From the NCBI GenBank assembly GCA_013339765.2, contig JABSTR010001176.1, positions 1 through 64,000 of the forward strand: a stretch of 64,000 bases of DNA, read 5' to 3'. The position numbers and the translations under genes are program-made. Below are positions 29,728-41,735 of the stretch, in pieces (position 1 is the stretch's first letter; each line of letters opens with the position of its first letter). Source of the stretch: Haemaphysalis longicornis (Eukaryota; Arthropoda; Arachnida; Ixodida; Ixodidae). The notes under the pieces are model-generated. The model saw nothing but the letters and a program-made list of their open reading frames with translations, was not told the DNA's origin and did no database searches.

Positions 29728-31660
29728 AAAATTATTGAAAGAACTAAGAGCAAAAGAGAACCTTTATAAAAAACAAAACGTAAGCCTTTTAATCTGAAGT
29801 TACTTGACCGATACAGAAGATCCTGTAATGCTCTTAGAATACGGCTCAAAAATGCAAAAAGGCTGTATTATGAACGGAAAATGGAAGATGCTGGGTCTAA
29901 TGTAAAGAAGAAATAGGAGCTAGTACACAGTACACTCTTTCTTGAACAGGAATGAAAGGCACTCTGGAATAACTACTGTTCAGTATAATAACGACACGTA
30001 TGACAGCCCACTAGAAACTGCTGAGGCCTTCAGCAATTATTTTTTTATACTGAGGACATCCACAGTACTAATTACAATCTATCCCTACCTCGGCTGCCCC
30101 AGTTTTTCTTTTTATTGCCGACCACATCTCACGAAGTGCATGATGTCATCCGTAGCCTCAAAACAACAAGTCCTGGTCTCGATGGCATTCACCCCACCTA
30201 CATAAACATGATTGCGCACGCTGTTTCAGATATTTTGACAAACAAAATCAACCTCTCTTTCAAAACTGTCGGCTTTCCTGTTGAACTGAAAAGGGGTAAA
30301 ATCGTTCCCGTGCTTAAAAACGGGTACTGTGCAATAATATCTAACTATCGCCCCATATGCATACTACCATTTCTTAGTAAAGTGCTTGAAAAATTACTTG
30401 AAATTCACCTCGCGAAATACATCAATAAATTTAGGATTCTAATACCTTCTCAATTTGGTTTTCGCGCGGCATATTCCACTGACCTCGCTTTGTTATCTCC
30501 AACCGATAGGCTGAAGAAAGCAATTGATGGAGGGTACTACGCAGGCTCTGTATTTGTAGACTTCAACAAAGCGTTCGACTCTATCAACCACCACATTCAT
30601 TTTATGAAGATTGAAGTAATAGGAGTAACTGGTCCCACACTATTATAATTAAAAATTACTTACTCAGCAGAAGTCAGGTTGCTAGTGTGTCAGGAATTAC
30701 CTCTAGGCCCAAAAAACAAATATAGGCGTACCTCAAGGTTCTATTCTCGGCCCTCTTCTTTTCTTAATTTACATAAATGATCTAGCGAACTATCTTAATA
30801 CTCCAGATTGCTTACTTTATGCAGATGACACAACAATTGTTAACACTGATAAATGCATCCAATCCCTTAGAGAAAAACTAAACAATGACCTGGCAAGCTT
30901 GGCAGCTTGGTGCTCTAATAATAAACTACAGATCAATCCTTCTAAAACCCGGTTCGTTGTCTTTCACTCTCACCAACGTGTAATAAATTATATCCCACGA
31001 GTATTTCTGGATATATTCGCAATTAAAGCAGAAGAAGAGGCCGTTTTTTTAGGGGTTCAGTTGAACCGTAACTTAAAATTTCACTCTCACGTTTGTTATC
31101 TGAGAAGGAAGATAGCGTACGGCATACGTGTTTTGATTAAGGCCCATGATGTATTCTCTCAGCCTACATTACTTTCATTATACTACGCTTTTGTTCATTC
31201 CCATATTAATTACTTTATTTCACCTTGGGCCAATACCTACAGCACCCACCTTTCCTACCTACAAACAACGCACAACCAATGTATTAGAATACTTACCCGC
31301 AGTCCTTACCGCAGTGACGCCAAAACACTCCTTCTTGAGAACAACATTCTAAATGTAGAAAACAGTTTCAAATACAAGCTAGGTATCTTATTGTTTAAAC
31401 AAATCAACAATCAGCTTCATTTCTTCATAATCCCCGAATGCAACCTATTAAATACTAACTTCACAAGGTTTGCACGTAATCACAAATTCATTTTACCACT
31501 AGTTCATTTCAACTATGGCAAACAAACAGCTCTTTTCACCGGTATCCGGCTATGGAACACCATACCACTACAAATAAAATTTCCCTATCAATTGAAAAAT
31601 TCAAAAAATATCTTAAACCATTCCTCACGTCCACGCCACAATCACCATAATTTTAAATAG
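29728..31660 (+). pseudogene. LINE 1 ORF2, reverse transcriptase (broken)
   Basis: 29728-30114 is a damaged linker. From 30115 the RT reads 'SPGLDGIHPTYI', 'NYRPICILPFLSKVLEK', 'IPSQFGFRAAYST' and 'VFVDFNKAFDSI', with the first catalytic Asp region intact. After a stop at 30646-30648 another frame gives 'GVPQGSILGPLLFLIYIND' and the catalytic Y-A-D-D (near 30820). The last frame (30899-31660) has 'WCSNNKLQINPSKTRFVVFHS' and 'FLGVQLNRNLKFHSHV', the Trp-rich CR1/L2-type C-terminal region and 'LWNTIP'. It ends at TAG 31658-31660. There is no RNase H or CCHC knuckle. Confidence 0.88.
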
Positions 31661-32289
31661 TTTTTATTTTCTTCGTTTTCTTTACCTTTCTACTTAATGT
31701 ATCTCTCTTTTTGATGGCAGCCTGTCAATAACCTTCTGCCGATGAATCACCTCATTGGTGGTTGTTGTATATCGCTGCGAATAAATGTGGTTTCTTTTTG
31801 CGCTATCATTTTTGCTATTTTCCAACTTATGTCGCTCTCCCAATAAGGAATGTAGAATTACTCTTGTTTTCTTAGCTGTATAATTTTTTATTTCTTTCTT
31901 TTCTTTTTTTTCTGTTCTATTGTGTGTATCGATCTCACAATTAGAAATGTTTATTTACCCTGTTTTTTTTTCGTGTATAATTCTTGCTTTTTTTCTTTTT
32001 TTGCTTTTCTATTGTGGAATATCTTGTGTTGCCCGGTATGTATTTTATTTGTTTTTCGCTACTACTGATTGCTGCTTCAAATATATTTATTATGTTCACT
32101 AATATAGGCGGTCCGTTTCAGTCCCTGACTATATACCTCCCTCTGTATAGAAAAATTTTGTACTCTATATATTGCCTAATCAAATCCTTTTCTGTTTCTG
32201 ATTCTGATTATGGGCCTATTTACGATAACCCCCTAAACGTTGCCCCCCAAGCAATCAATGCCGAAAGCGCAGGGGCCAGTGCTCCTCCT

Positions 32290-33458
32290 TCACCACGATA
32301 TCTAGATAAGCATTTTCGAGCGCATGAATTTTCTTTTTTACTAGGTAATTCTCGAAGTGTTACTAACAAGCGTGATGCCCTATCTGCACTAATAGATACA
32401 TGTCTAGCTGATGTCGTCATAGTAACTGAAACCTAGCTGTCCGCGAAAACAGAAAATCACGAATTATTTAACTGTTCAAAAAAGTTTAGGTTCTACCGCT
32501 GTGCCCGGGGTACGAGGTGCGGTGGCGGCGTATTGATTGCTATTAGCGACGAGATCAGCTCGTTCAATGTGCCTGTTGTTTCACCGCTTGAAATTGTTGT
32601 CGCGTGTGTTCGCATTAACCACAAAGACATCATTGTTTGTGGCTGTTACCGGCCTCCTAACCTAACTACCGGCTTCGCAAATGAATTACACGATGTCCTA
32701 AATAAGTTGCGAGTAAGGTGTACGGCTGCGCCTATGTTTCTCCTAGGTGATTTTAACTACCCTAATGTTTCGTGGTCTCCCCATTTCCCAACAATATCCC
32801 CATCTTCTGCTGACAGTGCTGCCTTTCTTGACGTGTGTTCAAACTTTAACCTTACCGAGCTGGTTAATGCTCCGACCCGCATTACCTTGTCTACCTCCAC
32901 AGTTCTAGACTTCTTGCTGAGCGCGCATCCCGACCTAATTAAATCCCTATCAGTTATTCCTGGTGTAAGCGACCATCTAGCTATTCATTTTACCATGACT
33001 AAAACAACTAGAAGAAGTGAGAGCTCAAAAGTTTTTAGGGACTACAAGAGAGCCGACTATGTTTCAATTAATAATGACCTTCAGGTTTTCCTAAACGATC
33101 CTTTCACATTATTCTGGAAAGATCCGTTCAAAACAACTGGAATTTGTTTAAGCAGAAGGTTGCAGAACTTACGAATCGATATATTCCACTCCGCAGAATT
33201 AGGCAAAACGCAAAGTTTCCTCGGTTCATGCTTACACTAAAATGGCTCCTGAATAAAAAGAAACAAATTTTTCGAAGGGCAAAGGTAAGTAACAACGCGG
33301 AAAGGTGGTCTGCTTATCTTCACGCAGCTGACGAGTGCGCTCGTGCATTATCCGTTGGAGAAAAAAATTATTATCAACAAACGTTTCCCTACCTGCTTGC
33401 AACTAACCCACAGACATTTTGGCAGATGATTAGTGGAAATGCAAAAAAAAGGCGATAG
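32290..33458 (+). pseudogene. LINE 2 copy 1 endonuclease and linker (broken)
   Basis: One frame up to 33240 with a TAG at 32434-32436, which replaces the Trp of the 'VIVTETW' motif (the active-site Glu is present). It continues with 'GGGVLIAISDEISS', 'IIVCGCYRPPNLT' (family Y-R-P-P), 'MFLLGDFNYPNVSW' (the catalytic G-D-F-N is intact), 'VLDFLLSAHPD' and 'GVSDHLAIHF' with the final S-D-H. A frameshift near 33130 moves the linker into the frame 33144-33458 ('FKQKVAELTNRYIPL'). Upstream T-rich codons 31984-32230 in the same frame are probably 5' UTR. Confidence 0.85.
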
Positions 33459-35057
33459 AATTAATCCATGATGATAACAGCCGTGTACCAAAAGAAGCGT
33501 GTTGTGTCATTTTAAGCTCTGTGTTTTCGTCGTGCTTTGTTAAATCTGCAGCACTTTCTTTTCCCGACACCCCCACCCACAACTTTGTTCCGATGGAAGC
33601 ACTTATATTTGACTGTTGGCCTACAAAAATTGATCTAAACATGAAATTAGCCACTGCTCCAGGTGAAGACGGCATCTGTGCAAAGTTTTTCTATAAAACC
33701 TCTGTTTACTCATCTGTATTTTATGTAAGGTTTTCACGCAGTCTTTGGAATGTCATTCCCTTCCGGGCCACTGGAAAGCGGGAAAGATGGTTCCTCTTCA
33801 GAAATCGGGTGACGTTCATAACCCCCGCAATTACAGGCCCATATTGTTAACAAGTATACTGTGTAAGCTCATGGAACACGTCATCTATTCCCACATAATC
33901 ACCTTTTTTAGAAAACAACTCCTTCCTTATGAATTACCAGCATGGATTCTGGAAAAAGTACTCGTGTGAAACCCAACTTCTCTGCTTTACTAATGACCTA
34001 TTTCTTGCCATTGATCCTTCTTTCCTTGTTGACTGTATTTTCGTCGAGTTTGCTAAAGCTTTTGACACTGTATGCCATAAACTGCTACTGCTAAAACTAA
34101 GCAAAGTTAATATTGATGCTAACATATAAAATGAATGGAATGCTTTCTAACATACCGCTCCAAATTTGTAACTGCTAATGAATCCAACTCCCCCTCTCAT
34201 CCGTAACCTCTGGCGTCCCCAAGGATCCGTTCTTGGCCCACAACTCTTCCTAATTTACATTAACGACTTGCCACATAACATCTCTTCTTCCGTAAAGCTT
34301 TTCGCCGATGATTGTGTTATTTACCGCGAAATTAAAACCCCTTCTGACCACCTTGCCCTTAGTGTGACTTAGACAATGTTTCATCTTGGTCTGATACTTG
34401 GCTAATGAAGCTTATTGTTACTAAATGCAAGATAATGAGAGTTTCCCGTCGAACATGTAATATTTCTACTAACTACGTACCTAATATTTCTTCGCTTACT
34501 AAAGTTAGCTCTTACCAGTACCTTGGCGTTACAATTTCTGACAACCTTTCCTGGCAGACTCACATTGACCTTATTAAAAACAATGCTAACCGCACTCTTG
34601 GTTATTTTCGCCGTAACTTCTCCCTTGCCCCGATGCAACTGAAACTTCTTCTCTATAAAACATTAGCGCGACCTAAGCTCGAATATTCATCATCTGTATG
34701 GGATCCACGCGTAAACTTCATATCAGTAGCCTCGAAGCAATTCAAAATCGCGCAGCTCGCTTCATTTTGTCCACCGATTCCCGTACAGCACGCGTAACTC
34801 ATATAAAGTCAACTTTAAATCTACCTAGCCTATCACTTCGCCGCAAAAGCTCGCTCCTGTGCCTCTTCCACAAGTTTTACCATACCATGCACTCACAGAG
34901 TAACTCGCTTTTTTTTGCCGCCGTCCTAAATTTCAACCCGCAGCGATTGCACCATAAACGCATACCCTTTTTAAACATGCTTCGTTTGTTTGTACAGATT
35001 GTTATTTGTTTTTCCCCCACTGCTCCCTGTAACGACTTGTGCATTGAGAGTAAATAA
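33459..35057 (+). pseudogene. LINE 2 copy 1 reverse transcriptase (broken)
   Basis: RT pieces lie in at least five frames. 33521-33850 has 'ATAPGEDGICAKFF'. 33745-33969 has 'KAGKMVPLQKSGDVHNPRNY', the RT-2 region. 33929-34129 has 'FVEFAKAFDTVCH', where the catalytic F-x-D is E-F-A. 34178-34372 has 'RPQGSVLGPQLFLIYINDLP' and the catalytic F-A-D-D. 34405-34797 has 'YLGVTISDNLSWQTHI', 'LARPKLEYSSSVWDP', then the C-terminal arginine-rich part to 35057. It is not functional. The motif set is that of CR1/Jockey-type LINEs without RNase H. Confidence 0.85.
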
Positions 35058-35070
35058 ATGAAATGAAGTA

Positions 35071-36336
35071 GAGCATGCGACCCGGTGTCGACTGAGTGCG
35101 TAACAGTACATGTAAGGCCCAGCGATGTTTGCGTGCAATCAAAGCAAAAACGAAACTTCGAAAGCAATAAAGTAATACGTTCTCGTTTGGTTGCATCGAG
35201 ATCGGCTTCGATGTAGTGGGCAAAGGCATCAGATGGCAATAGCCCGAGGGAACATGGAGAAGCACTGAGATCACTGTGTCGCAAGCTGGGAAAGATCACC
35301 TGGTACGTCAACAACTAGGCTCTGTCTACAAGCTTTGTGAACCAAGTGTTTCTTTCTGTAGAAGAGCGCACAGGGTCTGTGACAGCTTGGTCACCGACAT
35401 AATAATGGCGCCATCACGAACAGTTTCAGCGGCGAAAGGAACGGAAGGCATTTGCGGTGGAAGAAAAATTCAGAAAGCGTAAACAAAACAGTGGCGCCAG
35501 AGACAGGGGTACAGGACAGGGGAACAATCACGAAAGAGCTCGGAGGGACGTCGGTTTCTGCAGTGACGAGTACTTTCGTAGGGGCATTGCAGAAATCGTC
35601 GAAAAGAACAGAACAAGGCTCGACTTAAGCACGTGAACAATTATTGATTGCGTTATTGTTTGAAAAAAAGTTCCACCCGAGCATGAATTGTGAGAGCAAG
35701 ATGACAGAGCAAGACGAATTGTTCTGGATAACGACACGAGCAGTGCAGGTGGCTATCGGCTTAATAGGCTGTGAACTGGAAGTGCGTGACAAGAGTCTAG
35801 AAAGGGGCGTCATGACTTCAAAGAGAACGGCCGACGTCGGCGTGGATGACAGAAAGAGCGGCTCCAGTGTCGATGAGAGCAATTGTAGGGACACATCTGA
35901 CGATTTCGTCGATAACATTTTTAGGCGAGGAAACAGGACTTCTAGTATTCGATGGTGACGTTGTTCTTGCCTGCGGAACTGCGCCTTTCAGTTTTTGTCG
36001 TTGGCATTGACATATGGGTGCCACCAAACGCCAACGTGGAGAAGCTGAACGGCTGCCAGTGAAAGTTCGATGGTGAGTCGGCTCAGAGGGCAAATTGTAC
36101 GGCACTAATGGAGGGCCATACGGCGTAAAGTATGGGGTAGCGTAAAAAGGCACCTGGTGATAGTTGGCGGCCTGCGGAAATATGTGTCGGAGACAGTCGC
36201 GAGTGACATGCCCTCGCGTTCCACGAGCAAAACAAATCAGAATAGTGTCTATCGTAAGCTACGCACCCGTTATCTGTGGACTGCTCACCGAACTAATGCG
36301 GTCGAGCTGGTAACGAAGCCGGGGAAAGGGGCACTG
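35071..36336 (-). pseudogene. Ty3 element D protease-RT linker, unit 1 copy
   Basis: Minus-strand Ty3 pol remnant. The gag zinc knuckle near 36193-36234 reads C-F-A-R-G-x-x-G-H-x-x-x-D-C (second Cys replaced by Arg). The protease follows with 'TIALIDTGAALSVIHAD' (35870-35920 region; DTG active site intact). A 'SQPIKPIATCTARVVI' fold segment and the linker 'ITLLLSKFRFCFD' precede the RT, which is interrupted by the LINE 2 3' end at about 35070. Several frameshifts are present. The homologous region in unit 2 spans 39395-40658. Confidence 0.8.
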
Positions 36337-36345
36337 CGTACCGTC

Positions 36346-39300
36346 AACCTAACTACCGGCTTCGCAAATGAATTACACGATGTCCTAAATAAGTTGCGAG
36401 TAAGGTTTACGGCTGCGCCTATGTTTCTCCTAGGTGATTTTAACTACCCTAATGTTTCGTGGTCTCCCCATTTCCCAACAATATCCCCATCTTCTGCTGA
36501 CAGTGCTGCCTTTCTTGACGTGTGTTCAGACTTTAACCTTACCCAGCTGGTTAATGCTCCGACCCGCATTACCTTGTCTACCTCCACAGTTCTAGACTTT
36601 GTGCTGAGCACGCATCCCGACCTAATTAAATCCCTATCAGTTATTCCGGTGTAAGCGACCATCTAGCTATTCATTTTACCATGACTAAAACAACTAGAGA
36701 AGTGAGAGCTCAAAAGTTTTTAGGGACTACAAGAGAGCCGACTATGTTTCAATTAATAATGACCTTCAGGTTTTCCTAAACGATCCTTTCACATTATTCT
36801 GAAAAGATCCGTTCAAAACAACTGGAATTTGTTTAAGCAGAAGGTTGCAGAACTTACGAATCGATATATTCCACTCCGCAGAATTAGGCAAAACGCAAAG
36901 TTTCCTCGGTTCATGCTTACACTAAAATGGCTCCTGAATAAAAAGAAACAAATTTTTCGAAGGGCAAAGGTAAGTAACAACGCGGAAAGGTGGTCCGCTT
37001 ATCTTCACGCAGCTGACGAGTGCGCTCGTGCATTATCCGTTGGAGAAAAAAATTATTATCAACAAACGTTTCCCTACCTGCTTGCAACTAACCCACAGAC
37101 ATTTTGGCAGATGAAGTGGAAATGAAAAAAAAGCGATAGAATTAATCCATGATGATAACAGCCGTGTACCAAAAGATGCGTGTTGTGTCATTTTAAGCTG
37201 TGTGTTTTCGTCGTGCTTTGTTAAATCTGCAGCACTTTCTTTTCCCGACACCCCCACCCACAACTTTGTTCCGATGGAACCACTTATATTTGACTGTTGG
37301 CCTACAAAAATTGATCTAAACATGAAATTAGCCGCTGCTCCAGGTGAAGACGGCATCTGTGCAAAGTTTTTCTATTAAGTGCGAATGCACTTTATAAGCG
37401 ACCCTGAATTCCGGCGACCGCCGTCCGTCCACATAGCAACAGCTGCGGGTGCGCGCGCTCCTCGTCTTCCTTGGCAACGGGGGGAGATGGGCGCGCGCTG
37501 CCTGGCCGCTGACATGGCACATACCCACGTGGGGGTTGGCCAGGAATCCTCGTCTTCCTTGGCACGGGGGAGATGGGCGCGCGCTGCCTGGCCGCTGACA
37601 TGGCACATACCCACGTGGGGATTGGCCAGGAATCGGGCGTGAGAAGGGCTAGAGTACTGACACGAAATTTCAAAGCTGAGATCCGCTCTAGCAATCAAGT
37701 ACAACAACAACACAAATAGGTGTCTGTGCATGGCACATACCCACGTGGGGGATTGGCCAGGAATCGGGCGTGAGAAGGGCTAATGCACCCGCTTAAAGGA
37801 GTACTGACACGAAATTTCAAAGCTGAGATCCGCTCTAGCAATCAAGTACAACGACAACACAAATAGGTGTCTGTGAATAAATGCATCTTTCTTTCTTTGT
37901 AGTTTGTGTGTATGTGTGATCTCTCTTTCGCGAACATTACCGAACCGCGCAAATTCAACTCGTGCATTCGCACTTTAACATTCTTCCCCTCGGGGAAATG
38001 CGGGGAAATTTTAATACATCTGTTTAGTCATCTGTATTTTATGTAAGGTTTTCACGCAGTCTTTGGAATGTCATTCCCTTCCGGGCCACTGGAAAGCGGG
38101 AAAGATGGTTCCTCTTCAGAAATCGGGTGACGTACATAACCCCCGCAATTACGGGCCCATATTGTTAACAAGTATACTGTGTAAGCTCATGGAACACGTC
38201 ATCTATTCCCACATAATCACCTTTTTTAGAAAACAACTCCTTCTTTATGAATTACCAGCATGGATTCTGGAAAAAGTACTCGTGTGAAACCCAACTTCTC
38301 TGCTTTACTAATAACCTATTTCTTGCCATTGATTCTTCTTCCCTTGTTGACTGTATTTTCGTCGAGTTTGCTAAAGCTTTTGACACTGTATGCCATAAAC
38401 TGCTACTGATAAAACTAAGCAAAGTTAATATTGATGCTAACATAATAAAATGAATGGAATGCTTTCTAACATACCGCTCCAAATTTGTAACTGCTAATGA
38501 ATCAAACTCCCCCTCTCATCCGTAACCTCTGGCGTCCCCAAGGATCCGTTCTTGGCCCACAACTCTTCCTAATTTACATTAACGACTTGCCACATAACAT
38601 CTCTTTTTCTATAAAGCTTTTCGCCGATTATTGTGTTATTTACCGCGAAATTAAAACCCCTTCTGACCACCTTGCCCTTTAGTGTGACTTAGACAATGTT
38701 TCATCTTGGTCTGATACTTGGCTAATGAAGCTTATTGTTACTAAATGCAAGATAATGAGAGTTTCCCATCGAACATGTAATATTTCTACTAACTACGTAC
38801 CTAATATTTCTTCGCTTACTAAAGTTAGCTCTTACAAGTACCTTGGCGTTACAATTTCTGACAACCTTTCCTTGCAGACTCACATTGACCTTATTAAAAA
38901 CAATGCTAACCGCACTCTTGGTTATTTTCGCCGTAACTTCTTCCTTGCCCCGATGCAACTGAAACTTCTTCTCTATAAAACATTAGCGCGACCTAAGCTC
39001 GAATATTCATCATCTGTATGGGATCCACGCGTAAACTTCATATCAGTAGGCTCGAAGCAATTCAAAATCGCGCAGCTCGCTTCATTTTGTCCACCGATTC
39101 CCGTACAGCACGCGTAACTCATATAAAGTCAACTTTAAATCTACCTAGCCTATCACTTCGCCGCAAAAGCTCGCTCCTGTGCCTCTTCCACAAGTTTTAC
39201 CATACCATGCACTCACAGAGTAACTCGCTTTTTTTTTTTTTGCCGCCGTCTAAATTTCAACCCGCAGCGATTGCACCATAAACGCATACCCTTTTTAAAC

Positions 39301-39395
39301 ATGCTTCGTTTGTTTGTACAGATTAATATTTGTTTTTCCCCCACTGCTCCCTGTAACGACTTGTGCATTGAGAGTAAATAAATGAAATGAAGTAG
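36346..39395 (+). mobile_element. LINE 2 copy 2 (5'-truncated by the duplication)
   Basis: Begins in the middle of the endonuclease and repeats copy 1 to the AATAAA at 39377-39382. It has extra damage: a 1-bp loss near 36648 breaks the S-D-H end of the endonuclease, and small losses occur at 36690-36700 and 37110-37130. The RT catalytic F-A-D-D of copy 1 reads F-A-D-Y here (38624-38635 region), so it is more degraded than copy 1. Endonuclease, linker, RT palm and C-terminal pieces are at 36346-36654, 36829-37125, 38063-38682 and 38725-39281. Confidence 0.9.
37375..37978. mobile_element. TTAA-flanked MITE with internal repeats, in unit 2
   Basis: Flanked by TTAA at 37375-37378 and 37975-37978. 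The termini are inverted: left GTGCGAATGCAC, right (reverse complement) AGTGCGAATGCAC. The inside is built of two sets of duplicated blocks. A ~86-bp unit with 'GAGATGGGCGCGCGCTGCCT' occurs twice (about 37460-37632). A ~130-bp unit from 'GGCACATACCCACGTGGGG' to 'CACAAATAGGTGTCTGTG' occurs twice (about 37602-37728 and 37732-37878). There is no transposase. The minus-strand frames across it are low-complexity products of these repeats. Confidence 0.8.
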
Positions 39396-41433
39396 AGCAT
39401 GCGACCCGGTGTCGACTGAGTGCGTAACAGTACACGTAAGGCCCAGCGATGTTTGCGTGCAATCAAAGCAAAAACGAAACTTCGAAAGCAATAAAGTAAT
39501 ACGTTCTCGTTTGGTTGCATCGAGATCGGCTGCGATGTAGTGGGCAAAGGCATCAGATGGCAATAGCCCGAGGGAACATGGAGAAGCACTGAGATCACTG
39601 TGTCGCAAGCTGGGAAAGATCACCTGGTACGTCAACAACTAGGCTCTGTCTACAAGCTTTGTGAACCAAGTGTTTCTTTCTGTAGAAGAGCGCACAGGGT
39701 CCGTGAAAGCTTGGTCACCGACATAATAATGGCGCTATCACGAACAGTTTCAGCGGCGAAAGGAACGGAACGCATTTGCGGTTTAAGAAAAATTCAGAAA
39801 GCGTAAACAAAACAGTGGCGCCAGAGACAGGGGTACAGGACAGGGGAACAATCACGAAAGAGCTCGGAGGGACGTCGGTTTCTGCAGTGACGAGTACTTT
39901 CGTAGGGGCATTGCAGAAATCGTCGAAAAGAACAGAACAAGGCTCGACTTAAGCACGTGAACAATTATTGATTGCGTTATTTTTGAAAAAAAGTTCCACC
40001 CGAGCATGCATTGTGAGAGCAAGATGACAGAGCAAGACGAATTGTTCTGGATAACGACACGAGCAGTGCAGGTGGCTATCGGCTTAATAGGCTGTGAACT
40101 GGAAGTGCGTGACAAGAGTCTAGAAAGGGGCGTCATGACTTCAAAGAGAACGGCCGACGTCGGCGTGGATGACAGAAAAGCGGCTCCAGTGTCGATGAGA
40201 GCAATTGTAGGGACACATCTGACGATTTCGTCGATAACATTTTTAGGCGAGGAAACAGGACTTCTAGTATTCGATGGTGACGTTGTTCTTGCCTGCGGAA
40301 CTGCGCCTTTCAGTTTTTGTCTTTGGCATTGACATATGGGTGCCACCAAACGCCAACGTGGAGAAGCTGAACGGCTGCCAGTGAAAGTTCGATGGTGAGT
40401 CGGCTCAGAGGGCAAATTGTACGGCACTAATGGAGGCCCATACGGCGTAAAGTATGGGGTAGCGTAAAAAGGCACCTGGTGATAGTTGGCGGCCTGCGGA
40501 AATATGTGTCGGAGACAGTCGCGAGTGACATGCCCTCGCGTTCCACGAGCAAAACAAATCAGAATAGTGTCTATCGTAAGCTACGCACCCGTTATCTGTG
40601 GACTGCTCACCGAACTAATGCGGTCGAGCTGGTAACGAAGCCGGGGAAAGGGGCACTGGAGGAAAGGACACAGCCCTTGGGCATACAAAAGTTCGGCGAG
40701 CGAAGGAAGCAGGCTGGTGCCATAGATGTCCTTTTGGCGAACGCAGTGAGGGGCGCAGCTACGGGTGGGTTATGCTGAGACGATGGTAGTGCCTAAGTGA
40801 CCTCTTCCTTGATCTCATTCTCAAGCGAAGGCGCCAGCATGGAAGGAGGGTCTGAGATGCAAGGGACCATGGAGATTTGGCGGGCCACCTCTTCGCGAAT
40901 GAAATCTTCGACTTGCGCAAACAGCGTAGGGTCTCCTTCATACACTGCCCCCACACTTGACAAGGGCTGCTCCCGAACACAAGTTTGCCGAGTGATGTCT
41001 TGCTGCTTGCCCTGCTCGCCGAAGCTCTCGCAAAGGTGGATGACGTCAGCGAAAGTTCGGGGGTCCTTGGCTAGTAACAGCTGGAAAGCGTCGTCATCAA
41101 CTCCCTACAAGTTGTGTCGGACCTTCTGTGTTTCTGTCATGGAGGAGTCGAAGCACATGCACAGGTCGATGACGTCCTCTATGTAGCTAGTGAACGTCTC
41201 CCAAGCCTGCTGTCCTCGCACACGTAAGCACTGCTCGGCACGAAGATTCTTCACCGTTGGGCGCCCGAAGGCTTCGAATCAGTTTTAGCGGAAGAAATAG
41301 CACGTCTTATTGCGGGATTGGTTAATATTGTACCCCGATTCCGCGAGGCCGGTGCGAGAGGAGGGAACATTGAGCTTTTTGTGCTTGTCATCCCATTGCT
41401 TGTGGTTACTGACACGTTCACACATGGAATCAT
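39395..41433 (-). pseudogene. Ty3 element D gag-protease-linker (original right part)
   Basis: Element D continues to the right of unit 2 on the minus strand. Gag pieces between about 41330 and 40660 include 'AWETFTSYIEDVIDLC', 'DDDAFQLLLAKDPRTFADVI' and 'EDFIREEVARQISM' in broken frames (one stop near 41106). Then comes the knuckle near 40514-40555, with a Cys-to-Arg loss as in unit 1. The protease frame 40475-39852 has the IDTGAA active site, then a linker to 39395, where LINE 2 interrupts. A 41433-41251 frame may be gag N-terminal sequence. No LTR was found. Protease and gag of element D differ clearly from elements A and C. Confidence 0.8.
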
Positions 41434-41639
41434 TTTATTCGGTGCATCATTTTTATTTTATTTTCATTTTATTTGGTGCATCATTTTCTTCGGTGCAGTT
41501 GAACTTGGGTGGATCCGGCTGGCGTAGTGCTGCCGAGCAGGTGACGGTTGGTGCCGACGATGGAGGCTGCTGGAAGGATTCGTGGTTCATCGCGGACAGC
41601 TCACCCCAGAACGTCTCACCATCACCATAACAATATTAC
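41434..41639. other. Flank of element D with short direct repeats
   Basis: 'GGTGCATCATTTT' repeats at about 41441-41453 and 41476-41488, and T-rich blocks lie between. It may be element D leader sequence. Nothing else was recognised. Confidence 0.35.
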
Positions 41640-41735
41640 TATATATAAAATTGTTATTATATTCTAATGTATTATATTTAAATAATAATGGTATTGGTAG
41701 AATACTAATAAAATTATTAATATTAAAATAATCCT
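41640..41735. repeat. AT-rich low-complexity tract
   Basis: Almost pure A/T with repeated TTATTA/TAATAA words. It is not coding. Confidence 0.7.

Larger units (their letters stand above)
25549..31800 (+). mobile_element. CR1/L2-type LINE 1 (nearly full length, decayed)
   Basis: A plus-strand non-LTR retrotransposon with a repeated 5' UTR, an L1/L2-like ORF1 (coiled coil plus RRM-like region), and ORF2 with an APE endonuclease and RT without RNase H. The 3' UTR carries AATAAA at 31780-31785. ORF1 is split by a 1795-bp insertion. ORF2 has several frameshifts. The presence of a 2A-like motif at the ORF1 start, the ORF1 type and the lack of RNase H suit the CR1/L2/Rex1 group. The exact clade needs an RT tree. 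Confidence 0.85.
31801..35070 (+). mobile_element. LINE 2 copy 1, inserted in Ty3 element D
   Basis: A second APE-type LINE on the plus strand. A T-rich 5' region (31801-32230) leads to ORF2 with endonuclease and RT. AATAAA is at 35053-35058 with an AATGA-type tail, directly against minus-strand Ty3 pol. That places its 3' end inside element D. From 32659 onwards it is part of the tandem duplication. Only ORF2 was recognised; ORF1 is not evident upstream. Confidence 0.85.
32659..36336. repeat. Tandem segmental duplication, unit 1
   Basis: 3678 bp covering most of LINE 2 and the adjoining Ty3 element D fragment. It is repeated in the same orientation as 36346-40658 with only scattered differences. 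Unit 1 lacks the MITE present in unit 2. The junction with unit 2 holds nine bases (CGTACCGTC, 36337-36345) found at neither unit end. Confidence 0.93.
36346..40658. repeat. Tandem segmental duplication, unit 2
   Basis: Copy of 32659-36336, longer because of a MITE at 37375-37978 plus about 40 bp of adjacent sequence. It starts with AACCTAACTACCGGC (as at 32659) and ends with GGGGCACTG, after which element D gag continues naturally. So the original right flank is at unit 2. Confidence 0.93.

Noticed and set aside
37328..37731. Overlapping minus frames with repeated 'NPHVGMCHVSGQ'-like text as a repeat protein
   Set aside because: They are translations of the internal direct repeats of the MITE, open in several frames at once.
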